NCBI GenBank assembly: GCA_016720425.1
Contig: JADKKQ010000001.1
Span: forward strand, 806,001 to 870,000
DNA: 64,000 nt
Direction of reading: 5' to 3'
DNA from: Betaproteobacteria bacterium
GTDB taxonomy: Bacteria; Pseudomonadota; Gammaproteobacteria; Burkholderiales; Casimicrobiaceae
The notes beneath the pieces are model-generated. The model made no database searches. It worked only from the letters and a program-made list of their open reading frames with translations, and was not told where the DNA came from. Below, in pieces: positions 16,551 through 25,117 of the stretch. A program made the translations under genes and the position numbers. The stretch's first letter is position 1. Each line of letters starts with the position of its first letter.

Positions 16551-16677
16551 GCGGCGCTCGCGCACGGCTTGTCGCGGCGCTATGACGGGAACATAATCGT
16601 CATCCCGATGCAACCGGCCGCGGGCGACGGGCGCCCCGACCGACATTGATCCTGCGCCTCGGCGCGCCTTGCTCCCT

Positions 16678-17925
16678 ATGGGTTTTTTCTCCAAGCCGAC
16701 TGCCAAGAAGCCCGCACCTCCGAAGCCGGAAGCGCGTCCCGCGGCAGCGCCGCGACCGGCGTCCGCGCACGAGGTCGCGGCCCAGGCCGTCGGACGGGTG
16801 GCGCGGTCGGGCGAGCGGCGGCCGCAGGACCCGGTTGCGAACGACATCACCGTTGCCGGCGCGAGCATGATCGAGTGGGCCGCCCCCGGGCAGTCCGCAT
16901 TCGAGGTGGTCGCCGCCAACCCCGGATTGTGCGAGGTGCTCGAGAATGCCGCGCTGTTCTACGCCAGCGGCAAGATCGACCTCGCGCGTTCGACGCTCGA
17001 GCATGGCGTGCAGGCCGATCAGGAGGCGCGCCAGTCGCTGCTGGCCTGGCTGGCGCTGTTCGACCTGCTGCAGCGTGCGGGCGATCGGGCCACGTTCGAT
17101 CGAATGGCAATGATCTATGTCGTCGAGTTCGAGCGCTCGGCGCCGGCGTGGGAGGCGCACAGTGCGCCGCCCGTCGCCGGACCGCGCGCGACGCCCGCCG
17201 GTTACGTCCTGGTGTCCGGCAAACTGACGCCGGACAACGCCGGCCAGATCGAGGCGCTGCGCCGCGTGGTCGCGAAAAAGGTGGCCCGGGCACGCCTGGA
17301 CCTCGGCAAGGTGACCGGATTCGACGATGCCGGTGCGCGGCTGCTCGCCGAGGCGCTCGGCGCGGCGCGGGTCGCGCGGTTCGGGCTGGAAATCCAGCAT
17401 GCCGAAGCGCTGCGCCCGGCGCTCGAAGCGGCGGTCCGTCAGGGACGCGACGGCGGCGAGGGAACCTGGCTGCTGTCGCTGGAACTGATGCAGTGGCAGA
17501 ACGACCGTGCGGCCTTCGAGGACCGGGCGATCGAGTTCGCGGTCGCGTTCGAGCTGTCGCCGCCGTCCTGGGAACCGCCGCCGGCAATGACCGCGCCGGC
17601 ACCGCTTCCCGAGGCGGAAGCCGCACCGGCAGCGGGGCCGGAAGGCGAGGCCGACGTGCTGCGCTGGTCGGGGGAGCTGGTCGGGTCGACCGCGCCGCAG
17701 CTCGCCAAGCTGCCCGAGTTCGCCCGCGGGCGCAGCGTCGTGCCGGTGGACATGACCGCCGTCGATCGCGTCGATTTCGTCTGCGCCGGAGCGCTGTTGA
17801 ACAGCATCGGCAACGTCGAGCAGCAGCGCAAGTCGGTGCAGCTCATCGGCGTGTCGCCGATCGTCCGCGCGCTGCTGCTGCTGATCGGGGTTTCCCCGCG
17901 GCATTTCGTCAAGAAGTCGGACTGA
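16678..17925 (+). CDS. Protein with two STAS-like domains, upstream of hslV
   Basis: The 415-residue protein starts MGFFSKPTAKKPAPPKPEARP, a basic proline/alanine-rich tail. A helical segment follows (LCEVLENAALFYASGKIDLA and LLAWLALFDLLQRAGDRATF) ending in FERSAPAWE. Next come a first STAS-like unit (GYVLVSGKLTPDNAGQ to GLEIQHAEALRP) and a second helical segment ending in FELSPPSWE. The last part is a second STAS-like unit (DVLRWSGELVGSTAPQ to KSVQLIGVSPIVRALLLLIG). The helix-plus-STAS module therefore occurs twice. STAS domains bind partners in anti-sigma-antagonist or transport regulation. The partner is unknown; hslV follows after 73 bases. Confidence 0.75.
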   Translation: MGFFSKPTAKKPAPPKPEARPAAAPRPASAHEVAAQAVGRVARSGERRPQDPVANDITVAGASMIEWAAPGQSAFEVVAANPGLCEVLENAALFYASGKIDLARSTLEHGVQADQEARQSLLAWLALFDLLQRAGDRATFDRMAMIYVVEFERSAPAWEAHSAPPVAGPRATPAGYVLVSGKLTPDNAGQIEALRRVVAKKVARARLDLGKVTGFDDAGARLLAEALGAARVARFGLEIQHAEALRPALEAAVRQGRDGGEGTWLLSLELMQWQNDRAAFEDRAIEFAVAFELSPPSWEPPPAMTAPAPLPEAEAAPAAGPEGEADVLRWSGELVGSTAPQLAKLPEFARGRSVVPVDMTAVDRVDFVCAGALLNSIGNVEQQRKSVQLIGVSPIVRALLLLIGVSPRHFVKKSD

Positions 17926-17998
17926 TCCCTCGTTTCCCCCGGGGCGCGTGCCGAAGGGCGCGTCGCGGCGGGACGATCGTGCTCCACGACCCGGACTC

Positions 17999-18544
17999 AT
18001 GGAAAACTTTCACGGCACCACCATACTTTCGGTACGACGCGGCGAGAGCGTGGCGCTGGGCGGCGACGGGCAGGTCACGCTCGGCAACATCGTCGTCAAG
18101 GCGACCGCGCGCAAGGTGCGCCGGCTGCATCACGAGCGGGTGCTGGCCGGGTTCGCCGGCGCCACCGCCGACGCCTTCACGCTGTTCGAGCGCTTCGAGG
18201 CGAAGCTCGACAAGCACCAGGGGCACCTGACCCGCGCGGCCGTCGAGCTCGCCAAGGACTGGCGGTCGGACCGCATCCTCCGCCGGCTGGAGGCGATGCT
18301 CGCGGTCGCCGACCGCAGCGCCTCGCTGATCATCACCGGCAACGGCGACGTCCTCGAGCCGGAGTTCGGCATCGTCGCCATCGGCTCCGGCGGTCCCTAT
18401 GCGCAGGCCGCCGCCCGGGCGTTGCTCGAACACAGCGAACTCGGCGCCGCCGCCATCGTCAAACAGGCGCTGACCATCGCCGGCGACCTGTGCATCTACA
18501 CCAACCAGAACCACGTGATCGAAGTGCTGGAGGCACCGGCATGA
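17999..18544 (+). CDS. hslV: HslV, peptidase subunit of the HslVU protease
   Basis: HslV is the threonine peptidase whose hexameric rings pair with HslU. The 181-residue precursor begins MENFHGTTILSVRRGESVAL; removal of MENFHG would expose the catalytic Thr7. Further signatures are GDGQVTLGNIVVKATARKVR, FAGATADAFTLFERFEAKL and IGSGGPYAQAAARALLEHSEL. The ATG at 17999 gives the normal betaproteobacterial start. The stop overlaps an ATG (ATGA at 18541). hslU is not downstream, as it usually is, but 13.6 kb away on the minus strand at 3027-4355. Confidence 0.96.
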   Translation: MENFHGTTILSVRRGESVALGGDGQVTLGNIVVKATARKVRRLHHERVLAGFAGATADAFTLFERFEAKLDKHQGHLTRAAVELAKDWRSDRILRRLEAMLAVADRSASLIITGNGDVLEPEFGIVAIGSGGPYAQAAARALLEHSELGAAAIVKQALTIAGDLCIYTNQNHVIEVLEAPA

Positions 18545-18546
18545 GC

Positions 18547-18586
18547 CCAAGGGCGAACACCGGAGTGCGCAGCACGAAGGTCGTCC
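18547..18586. repeat. 40-bp dispersed repeat, copy A
   Basis: Forty bases, including CGAACACCGGAGTGCGCAGC, are identical to 25306-25345 on the opposite strand. They lie right after the hslV stop, between hslV and the hydroxylase gene. Read through in frame from the ATG at 18541 they would encode PRANTGVRSTKVV. Confidence 0.8.
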
Positions 18587-18675
18587 AGTTGGCCACCCGG
18601 CGAGGGGCCCCGCACGCAGCGCGGGGATCGACGGCAAGGCGATTGCCGGGGGCGGCCGACGGCGCGGAGGGTGCG

Positions 18676-19893
18676 ATGGGAGCGACCGGTGCGGAGGCCG
18701 CGGGCGTGAGTGCCGGCGTCCGCGAGCGCCGCTGCGACGTGCTGATCGCCGGCGCGGGGCTGGTCGGGCTCGCGCTTGCGCCGGCGCTCGCTCGCGCCGG
18801 TCTCGACGTCGTGCTCGCCGACCGGGCCGTTCCGGTGGTGCCCGAGCCCCTGCCCGACAGCTGGGACGTGCGCGTCTACGCGATCAGTCCCGGCAGCGCG
18901 ACGTGGCTGCACTCGATCGGCGCCTGGCAGGCGCTGCCGGCCGAGCGCATCGCCGCGATCGAGTCGATGCGCATCGCCGGCGACGACGGCGCGCTGCTCA
19001 ACTTTTCCGCGTACGAGAACGGCGAGCGCGCGTTGGCGTGGATCGTCGAGGAGCGCGCGCTGCGCGCGGCGCTGGTGCCGCTGGTGCACGCGGCCGGCGT
19101 CGAGATCGCGGCCCCCTGTGCGTTCGACGCGCTGACCTGGAGCGAGGACGCCGGCCACCTCGCGCGCGAGGACGGCACGACGATCGCCGCCCGCCTCGTC
19201 GTCGGCGCCGACGGCCTGCGCTCCGGCGTGCGCCGCTCGGCCGGCATCGACGCGCCGACGCGGCCCTACGGGCAGATCGGAGTCGTCGCCAACTTCGCCT
19301 GCGAGCGTGCGCATCACGGCCGTGCCCATCAGTGGTTTCGACCGGACGGCAGCATCCTCGCCTGGCTGCCGCTGCCGGGACGCCGGGTGTCGATGGTCTG
19401 GTCGGCATCCGACGCGCTGGCGGCCGAGCTGCTGCAGCACGAGCCGGCGGCGCTCGCCGATCGCGTGGCTGCGGCGGGACGGCACGCGCTCGGCGCCTTC
19501 GACTGCCTGACGGCGCCGGCCGGCTTCCCGCTGCAGTTCATGCGCCCGCCGGCGACGGTCGCGCACCGGCTGGCGCTGGTCGGCGACGCGGCGCACGGCG
19601 TGCATCCGCTGGCCGGGCAGGGCGTCAACCTGGGCTTCGGCGACGCCGAGGCGCTGGCCGCCGTGCTGCGCCAGCGCGGTCCCGTCGCCGACGCCGGCGC
19701 GCCGATCCTGCTCGAGCGCTACGCCCGACGGCGCAGCGAACCGGTGCTCGCGATGCAGACGGTCACCGACCGGCTGGCACGCCTGTTCGGCAATCCCGCG
19801 CCGTGGCAGAAGGCCGCGCGCAACCTCGGGATGGCCGCCATCGAACGACTTCCCCTCGCCAAGCGACTGCTGGCGCAATCCGCGTTGCGCTAG
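18676..19893 (+). CDS. UbiH/UbiF/VisC family FAD-dependent hydroxylase
   Basis: This is a flavin monooxygenase of the ubiquinone-hydroxylase family, which adds ring hydroxyls during ubiquinone synthesis. Motifs are the FAD-binding LIAGAGLVGLALAPALARAG, the DG motif region VVGADGLRSGVRRSAG, and the late GD motif RLALVGDAAHGVHPLAGQG. The ATG at 18676 has GGAGGG just upstream and gives 405 residues, the normal length. An in-frame ATG at 18541, overlapping the hslV stop, would add 45 residues translated largely from a dispersed repeat, so I reject it. Which ring position it modifies cannot be told. dsbC follows after 28 bases, a common betaproteobacterial pairing. Confidence 0.85.
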   Translation: MGATGAEAAGVSAGVRERRCDVLIAGAGLVGLALAPALARAGLDVVLADRAVPVVPEPLPDSWDVRVYAISPGSATWLHSIGAWQALPAERIAAIESMRIAGDDGALLNFSAYENGERALAWIVEERALRAALVPLVHAAGVEIAAPCAFDALTWSEDAGHLAREDGTTIAARLVVGADGLRSGVRRSAGIDAPTRPYGQIGVVANFACERAHHGRAHQWFRPDGSILAWLPLPGRRVSMVWSASDALAAELLQHEPAALADRVAAAGRHALGAFDCLTAPAGFPLQFMRPPATVAHRLALVGDAAHGVHPLAGQGVNLGFGDAEALAAVLRQRGPVADAGAPILLERYARRRSEPVLAMQTVTDRLARLFGNPAPWQKAARNLGMAAIERLPLAKRLLAQSALR

Positions 19894-19921
19894 TCCCGCG
19901 CCGCACTCACCGGAGATTCCC

Positions 19922-20745
19922 ATGCCATCGACAGCTCTCCTTCGCGGCGGCGCCATTCTCGCCGTCGTCGCCGCCCTCGCCGTTGCGCCTCCCGCGTTCG
20001 CACAGGCCGCGGCGAAGAAGCCGGCCAAACCCGCGGCGGCGAGCGCGCCGGCGGCGGCGGACGCCGGGGTCGCGGCGCTGCAGAAGACGCTGGAACAGAA
20101 GTTCCCCGGCGCCGGCATCCGCAACGTCGCCAGGACGCCGTACTTCGGGCTGTACGAGGCCCAGATCGACGACCAGATGATCTACACCGACGCCAAGGCC
20201 GCCTATGTGGTGGTGGGTGCGGTGTACGACACCGAGACCAAGCGCAACCTCACCGAGGCGCGGCAGCGCGAGCTCAACCGGATCGCTTTCTCGAGCCTGC
20301 CCCTCGACCTCGCGATCAAGAAGGTCAAGGGCAACGGCGAGCGCAGGATCGCGGTGTTCTCGGACGCCGACTGCCCGTTCTGCGCGCGGCTGGAGAACGA
20401 ATTCAAGAACGTCGACAACGTCACCATCTACACCTTCCTCTACCCGATCGACCAGCTGCACCCGGATGCGGCGCGCAAGTCGAAGGTGATCTGGTGCGCG
20501 CCCGACAAGGTGAGGCCTGGGACGAGTTCTTCGTCTCCGGCAAGCTGCCCGACAACGCCGGCGATTGCGCCACGCCGATCGAGGCCACGGCCGCGCTCGG
20601 CGCCAAGCTGCGGGTCACCGCCACGCCGACGCTGGTGTTCGCCGACGGCTCGATCATCCCCGGCGCGCTGCCGGCGGCGCAGATCGAGCAGCAGATCCGC
20701 CAGTCCGAGGTCGAGGCGAAGAAGCTCGCCGGCGCGAGCAAATAG
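19922..20745 (+). pseudogene. dsbC: DsbC-like disulfide isomerase, interrupted by a single-base frameshift
   Basis: DsbC is a periplasmic thioredoxin-fold isomerase that corrects disulfides. The first part has a signal peptide (ILAVVAALAVAPPAFAQ), the dimerisation domain (KFPGAGIRNVARTPYFGLYE) and the active site DADCPFCARLENEF. After IWCAPDKVR the frame is lost at about 20512-20516. The rest (AWDEFFVSGKLPDNAGDCATP, then VTATPTLVFADG) continues in another frame to the TAG at 20745. One extra G at this point would restore a full protein of about 274 residues. The uncorrected frame runs on into the next gene and gives a false DsbC-SPFH fusion ending at 21856. Confidence 0.88.
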
Positions 20746-20788
20746 CGGATTCACTCTTTCACGCCTTCCCGCAGCGGAGGACTCCAGC

Positions 20789-21856
20789 ATGGCCATCATC
20801 GATTTCCTCAAGAAGCAGTTCATCGACATCATCGAGTGGACCGACGACTCGCGCGACACGCTGTCGTTCCGCTTTCCCGACGAGGACAAGGAGATCAAGA
20901 ACGGCGCGCAGCTGATCGTCCGCGAGTCGCAGGCCGCGCAGTTCGTCTACCTGGGCGAGTTCGGCGACAGCTTCGGCCCCGGCAAGCACACGCTCACCAC
21001 CGACAACATCCCGATCCTCACCAACCTCAAGAGCTGGAAATACGCGCTCGAGAGCCCGTTCAAGGCGGACGTCTACTACGTCGTCACGCGCGTGTTCACC
21101 GGCAACAAGTGGGGCACCGCCAATCCGGTGATGATGCGCGATGCGGACTTCGGCATCGTTCGCCTGCGCGCCTACGGCACCTACGACTTCCGCATCTCCG
21201 ACGTGAAGAAGTTCCTGAAGGAGGTCGCCGGCACCGACCACCACTTCCGGCTCGACGAATTCGCCGACACCATGCGCTCGCGCCTGGTCAGCGTGTTCTC
21301 CGACGCGCTGGCCGAGGCGAAGATCCCCGCGCTCGACGTGGCGGCGCGCTACGCGGAGCTGGGCGAGGCGCTGCTGCCGCTCATCAATCCGATCCTCGCC
21401 GCCAAGTACGGCCTGACGATGACGTCGTTCGTGGTCGAGAACGTGTCGGTGCCGCCCGAGGTCGAGCAGGCGATCGACAAGCGCTCGAGCATGGCCGCGG
21501 TCGGCAACCTCAACGACTACGTCAAGTTCCAGATGGCGCAGGGCATGGAGAAGGGCGGTGCCGGGGCCGGCGGCATGGCGGCCGAGATGGCGGTCGGCAT
21601 GGCGATGGCGCAGCAGATGATGAACCAGTCCGGCGGCCTGATGGCGCAGGGCACGCCGGGGATCGCGGCGCCGGCCGCGCCGGCCGCGGCGGCGGGCACG
21701 CCGGAGCTGTTCACGCCGGCGCAGGTGGCGCAGCTGCTCGGCGTCGCCGAGACCGACGTGACGGCGAGCCTCGAAGCCGGCGACCTCAAGGGCAAGCGCA
21801 TCGGCACGCAGTGGCGGATCACCCGCGCCGCCGTCGACGCCTTCCTCGCGCCCTGA
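20789..21856 (+). CDS. SPFH/band-7 domain protein with C-terminal helix-turn-helix-like tail
   Basis: The 355-residue protein begins MAIIDFLKKQFIDIIEWTDD and carries an SPFH domain of the YdjI type (LIVRESQAAQFVYLGEFGD, then ADVYYVVTRVFTGNKWGTAN and FGIVRLRAYGTYDFRISD). A glycine/alanine/methionine-rich linker around residues 250-300 follows. The last 50 residues (FTPAQVAQLLGVAETDVTAS, then GTQWRITRAAVDAFL) look like an excisionase/MerR-type winged helix. SPFH proteins form membrane-associated rings. It is followed by a zinc-ribbon membrane protein gene, a pairing also seen in B. subtilis (ydjI with ydjG). The ATG at 20789 follows GGAGGACT. Confidence 0.85.
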   Translation: MAIIDFLKKQFIDIIEWTDDSRDTLSFRFPDEDKEIKNGAQLIVRESQAAQFVYLGEFGDSFGPGKHTLTTDNIPILTNLKSWKYALESPFKADVYYVVTRVFTGNKWGTANPVMMRDADFGIVRLRAYGTYDFRISDVKKFLKEVAGTDHHFRLDEFADTMRSRLVSVFSDALAEAKIPALDVAARYAELGEALLPLINPILAAKYGLTMTSFVVENVSVPPEVEQAIDKRSSMAAVGNLNDYVKFQMAQGMEKGGAGAGGMAAEMAVGMAMAQQMMNQSGGLMAQGTPGIAAPAAPAAAAGTPELFTPAQVAQLLGVAETDVTASLEAGDLKGKRIGTQWRITRAAVDAFLAP

Positions 21857-21881
21857 CCCGCCCGCAGCGCGCGCGCCGACC

Positions 21882-22973
21882 GTGACCGAAACCGTCGCGC
21901 TGTCGAAGTTCGCCTGCCCCGCCTGCGGCGGCGAGGCGCACTGGAATCCCGGCAGGCAGAAGCTCGTCTGCCCGTTCTGCGGCACCGAGTCGCCGGCGCA
22001 GCTCGACGCCGCGGGCGAGGTGCGGGAGCACGACCTCGGGCAGGCGTTGCGCGGCATCGGCGACGACCGGCGCGGCTGGCAGGCCGACAAGCGCCAGGTC
22101 AAGTGCCAGAGCTGCCGGGCGATCTCGGTGCTCGATCCCAGGCGCCAGGCGCAGAGCTGCGAGTTCTGCGGCTCGGCGCAGCTCGTCGCCTACGAGGAAG
22201 CGAAGCCCGCGTTCCGGCCCGAGAGCGTGCTGCCGTTCAAGGTCGGCGAGCCGCAGGCGCGCGAGCGCATCCGCAGCTGGTACGGCCAGCGCTGGCTCGC
22301 GCCCAATGCGCTCAAGAAGAAGGCGCTGACCGACACCGTGCGCGGCGTCTATCTTCCCTACTGGACCTTCGACGCGCAGGTCGACGCGGCGTGGACGGCG
22401 GAGGCGGGGCACACCCACTACACGACCGAGACCTACAGCGAGAACGGACGGACGCGCACGCGCCAGGTCAAGCACGTGCGCTGGGAGCCCGCGGCCGGGC
22501 GCCTGCAGCACTTCTTCGACGACGACCTCGTCTGCGCGTCGGTCGGCATCCACCCCGCGCTGCTGCGCGGCATCGAGCCGTTCCCCACCGGCGAACTCAA
22601 ACCCTACGACGCCGGCTACGTGGCCGGCTGGGTCGTCGAGCGCTACCAGATCGACCTCGTCGCCGCGGCGCAGCGGGCGCGCGAGGCGATGGACCGCCAG
22701 GTCGAGGCGCTCTGCGTCCGGCAGATTCCCGGCGACACCTATCGCAATCTCGGCGTGCGCGCCGACTATGCCGGGCAGACGTTCAAGCACGTGCTCGCCC
22801 CGGTGTGGCTGCTGTCGTACACCTACGGGCGCAACGCCTACCAGTGCGTGATGAACGGCGTGACCGGTGCGATCGCCGGCGAGTATCCGAAGAGCCCGTG
22901 GAAGATCGCGCTGCTGGTGCTGGCGCTGTTCGTCGGCGTGCTGATTTTCCTGTCCCTTGCCGGCGGGCGCTGA
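21882..22973 (+). CDS. Zinc-ribbon membrane protein (YdjG-like)
   Basis: The product has 363 residues from a GTG start. It opens with two zinc ribbons: CPACGGEAHWNPGRQKLVCPFCG (residues about 12-34) and CQSCRAISVLDPRRQAQSC, then EFCG. A middle domain contains VYLPYWTFDAQVDAAWTAEA, as in TFIIB-type zinc-ribbon proteins paired with SPFH proteins. The last 20 or so residues are one membrane helix (IALLVLALFVGVLIFLSLAG), so the bulk would face the cytoplasm. It follows the SPFH gene by 25 bases and probably acts with it in envelope or phage-shock-like functions. The role is inferred from pairing only. Confidence 0.75.
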   Translation: MTETVALSKFACPACGGEAHWNPGRQKLVCPFCGTESPAQLDAAGEVREHDLGQALRGIGDDRRGWQADKRQVKCQSCRAISVLDPRRQAQSCEFCGSAQLVAYEEAKPAFRPESVLPFKVGEPQARERIRSWYGQRWLAPNALKKKALTDTVRGVYLPYWTFDAQVDAAWTAEAGHTHYTTETYSENGRTRTRQVKHVRWEPAAGRLQHFFDDDLVCASVGIHPALLRGIEPFPTGELKPYDAGYVAGWVVERYQIDLVAAAQRAREAMDRQVEALCVRQIPGDTYRNLGVRADYAGQTFKHVLAPVWLLSYTYGRNAYQCVMNGVTGAIAGEYPKSPWKIALLVLALFVGVLIFLSLAGGR

Positions 22974-23763
22974 CCCGGCGCCGCCGCTGCGCTGCGGCTC
23001 GCCCCGCGTGCGCGTTCACCCCGCGCAGGCGGCGTACGCCGACCTCGGCCTGCCCGACGGCATCCCGTCGCTGGCCGAGTTCAACGCAGCGGCAGCCGCT
23101 GCGCGGCTCGCCCACCTCGACGGTCGCCGGCTGTCGTTCGTCGCCGCCCTGCCCTCGTGCCCGGCGATCGCCTACGAACGACGGATCGCCGAGCGCGGCG
23201 AAATCCCGCTGCGCGCCGGCGATGCGCACGACGCGTGGAACGCGCGCGCCTGGCTCGCGTTTCCGCGCACCAAGTCCGCACTGAACGCCATCCACGCCGC
23301 CGCCGGCGTCGCCGCGACGGCGAACGCGCGCGGCCGCGAGCGCGATGCGGCGACGCTGCTCGACGAGTCCGGCGTCATCGCCGCCTGCGTCGATCCGACG
23401 TTCGTCGCGCGCTGGCGGGCGCGTGCCTGGCGCGCCGCCTTCGGCATCCCGGCCGAGGCGCTGCGGCAGACGCTGGCCGTCGCGGTCGTCGGCCACGGAC
23501 TGCTGGCCCGGCTCGAGCGACCGTTTCCGGGATTGACGGCGAAGGCGCTGCTGCTGGCGCTGGACCCGGCGACGTTGCCGGAGGGGGCGGCCGCACGCCG
23601 GCAGGCGCTGGACGCGGCGGCCGCGGCGCGGCTCGCCGACCGGGGGCGCGGTCTCGCTCCGGCCGACCTGCTGCCGCTGCCGCTGGCGGCGGTGGCGGAG
23701 TGGGATCCGGCGCAGCGGGGCGACCGGCGGTTCGACGACCGGTCGGTGTTTCGCCCGCGCTAA
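22957..23763 (+). CDS. DUF3025 domain-containing protein
   Basis: The family is recognised by GDAHDAWNARAWLAFPRTKSA (residues about 87-108), its hallmark. Its function is not known. The 268-residue reading begins at a TTG inside the last codons of the zinc-ribbon gene. A GTG at 23008 is a possible shorter start, and neither has a good ribosome site. Later segments are ACVDPTFVARWRARAWRAAF and VVGHGLLARLERPFPGLTAK. The TAA stop merges with a 161-bp repeat that starts at its last base. Confidence 0.75.
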   Translation: MPAGADPAPPLRCGSPRVRVHPAQAAYADLGLPDGIPSLAEFNAAAAAARLAHLDGRRLSFVAALPSCPAIAYERRIAERGEIPLRAGDAHDAWNARAWLAFPRTKSALNAIHAAAGVAATANARGRERDAATLLDESGVIAACVDPTFVARWRARAWRAAFGIPAEALRQTLAVAVVGHGLLARLERPFPGLTAKALLLALDPATLPEGAAARRQALDAAAAARLADRGRGLAPADLLPLPLAAVAEWDPAQRGDRRFDDRSVFRPR

Positions 23764-23923
23764 GAGGCTGAGGGTCCTTTGATCATGCCCGCTCATCCCG
23801 CCAGAAGGCGCCCGCTGGTCGTTGCCAATGCTCGCCATAGCCCGAGCTATGGCTGCGCTTGGCGCCTCGATCGGACACCTTCTGCCGCGCTGCTCGGACA
23901 CGCCCGAAAAACTCTCAGCCTCT
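23763..23923. repeat. 161-bp inverted-repeat-bounded element, copy 1
   Basis: The element starts AGAGGCTGAGGGTC and ends ACTCTCAGCCTCT, near-perfect terminal inverted repeats. In the middle CCATAGC-CCGA-GCTATGG forms a hairpin, and AGAAGGCGCC/GGCGCC...ACCTTCT add outer arms, so most of it can fold back. It differs from copy 2 (25117-25277) at only six positions by my count. It begins on the third base of the DUF3025 stop codon. No coding capacity is likely. The small size and inverted ends suggest a MITE-like element. Confidence 0.8.
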
Positions 23924-23993
23924 GACCGGCCGGCCCCGGGGGCGTCGCCGCCCGGCGATGGCGCGCGCGGCGTGCCCATGCTAACGTCATAGG

Positions 23994-24410
23994 ATGACGA
24001 AGGCGAGCCCCCCGACGTTGTCCCGAACGCTGGCGCGACTGATCGCCGGGCTGGGCATCGCCTTCGACGCCGGGCTGTTCGTGGTCAAGGCGCCGGGGGA
24101 ATTCACCCTCGGCACCCACCTGTTCGCACTGTGGCTGATGCTGGCGTGGATCATCGTGCTGGTGATCGCCTGGCGGAGCGACCCGCCGGGACTGCTTCCC
24201 GGGGCGCTGCTCGCCGCCGGGTTCGAGGCGGTGGCGTTCTACGTGACCTTCCTGGTGCCGAAGGCGTCCACTGCGGCGCTGATCTACGCCGTCAAGCCGA
24301 TCTGGCAGCTCGGATTGCTGCTGCTCGCCATCGTTGCCGGCATCGCGCTGCGCTACACTCGCCGGCGGCGGCGATCCAGGGAGGGGAACGGATGCACGCG
24401 GCAATCGTGA
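23994..24410 (+). CDS. Small integral membrane protein, unknown function
   Basis: I do not recognise this 138-residue protein. It has four hydrophobic stretches: LIAGLGIAFDAGLFVVKA, HLFALWLMLAWIIVLVIAW, ALLAAGFEAVAFYVTFLV and LGLLLLAIVAGIALRY. A basic tail (TRRRRRSREGNG) follows and probably stays in the cytoplasm. The ATG at 23994 follows AGG. Its end overlaps the start of the SDR gene by 19 bases, so the two are likely coupled. The pair lies between the two direct copies of the 161-bp element. Confidence 0.65.
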   Translation: MTKASPPTLSRTLARLIAGLGIAFDAGLFVVKAPGEFTLGTHLFALWLMLAWIIVLVIAWRSDPPGLLPGALLAAGFEAVAFYVTFLVPKASTAALIYAVKPIWQLGLLLLAIVAGIALRYTRRRRRSREGNGCTRQS

Positions 24411-25117
24411 CCGGCGTCTCGCGGGGACTGGGCGAGGCGCTCGCCGCCGCGCTGCTCGCGCGCAGCGCCTACGTGCTCGGCGTCGGCCGGCGGTCGAGCG
24501 CGAAGCTCGCCGGCCCGCGCTATCGCTTCGTCGAGTGCGATCTCGCCCGGCCGGCCGCGATCGCCGCGGCGGTGCTGCCGGCGCTGCGCGAGCTGGCGGG
24601 GCTGCAGCTGTCCGCCGTCACGCTGGTCAACAACGCGGCGGTCGCCACGCCGCTGGGCCTCGCGGGGCAGCTCGACATCGCGGCGGCGGACGAGGCCTTC
24701 GCCACCAACGTCACCGCGCCGCTGGCGCTGACCGATCTCTTCCTGCGCAGCTTCGATGCTTCGCTCGAACGGCGCGTGCTCAACATCTCCTCCGGCGCCG
24801 CGCAGACCGCCATCGCCGGCAGCGCGGTCTACTGCATGTCCAAGGCGGCGCTGGAAATGCTCACCAAGGCGATCGCCGCCGATCACGGCGAGCCGCATTT
24901 CCGCTGCATCGCGCTGCGCCCCGGCATCTTCGAAACCGGCATGCAGGCGCTGCTGCGCGCGCAGGATCCGGAGACGTTCCCCAGCGCAGCGCTGTTTCGC
25001 GGGTTCAAGGACAGCGGGGCGCTGAAAGACCCCGAGGCCGTCGCCGGGCGCATCGTGGAGCGGCTGATCGCGGGCCCGGTCGAGCACGGGCGCGTCTACG
25101 ACCACACCGAGCTCTGA
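24392..25117 (+). CDS. Short-chain dehydrogenase/reductase (SDR)
   Basis: This is a 241-residue NAD(P)-dependent oxidoreductase of the classical SDR type. The cofactor motif is VTGVSRGLGEALA (residues about 6-18), followed by TLVNNAAVATPLG. The catalytic Ser lies in LNISSGAAQ, and YCMSK supplies Tyr and Lys. It most resembles sepiapterin/benzil reductase-like SDRs (the long RCIALRPGIFETGMQ segment), but the substrate is unknown. The ATG at 24392 follows GGGAGGGG. The TGA stop again merges with a 161-bp element at its last base. Confidence 0.88.
   Translation: MHAAIVTGVSRGLGEALAAALLARSAYVLGVGRRSSAKLAGPRYRFVECDLARPAAIAAAVLPALRELAGLQLSAVTLVNNAAVATPLGLAGQLDIAAADEAFATNVTAPLALTDLFLRSFDASLERRVLNISSGAAQTAIAGSAVYCMSKAALEMLTKAIAADHGEPHFRCIALRPGIFETGMQALLRAQDPETFPSAALFRGFKDSGALKDPEAVAGRIVERLIAGPVEHGRVYDHTEL

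Noticed and set aside
18541..18675. N-terminal extension of the UbiH-type hydroxylase from ATG 18541
   Set aside because: The extra 45 residues come mostly from a dispersed repeat and are unlike the family; the ATG at 18676 has a better ribosome site and gives normal length.
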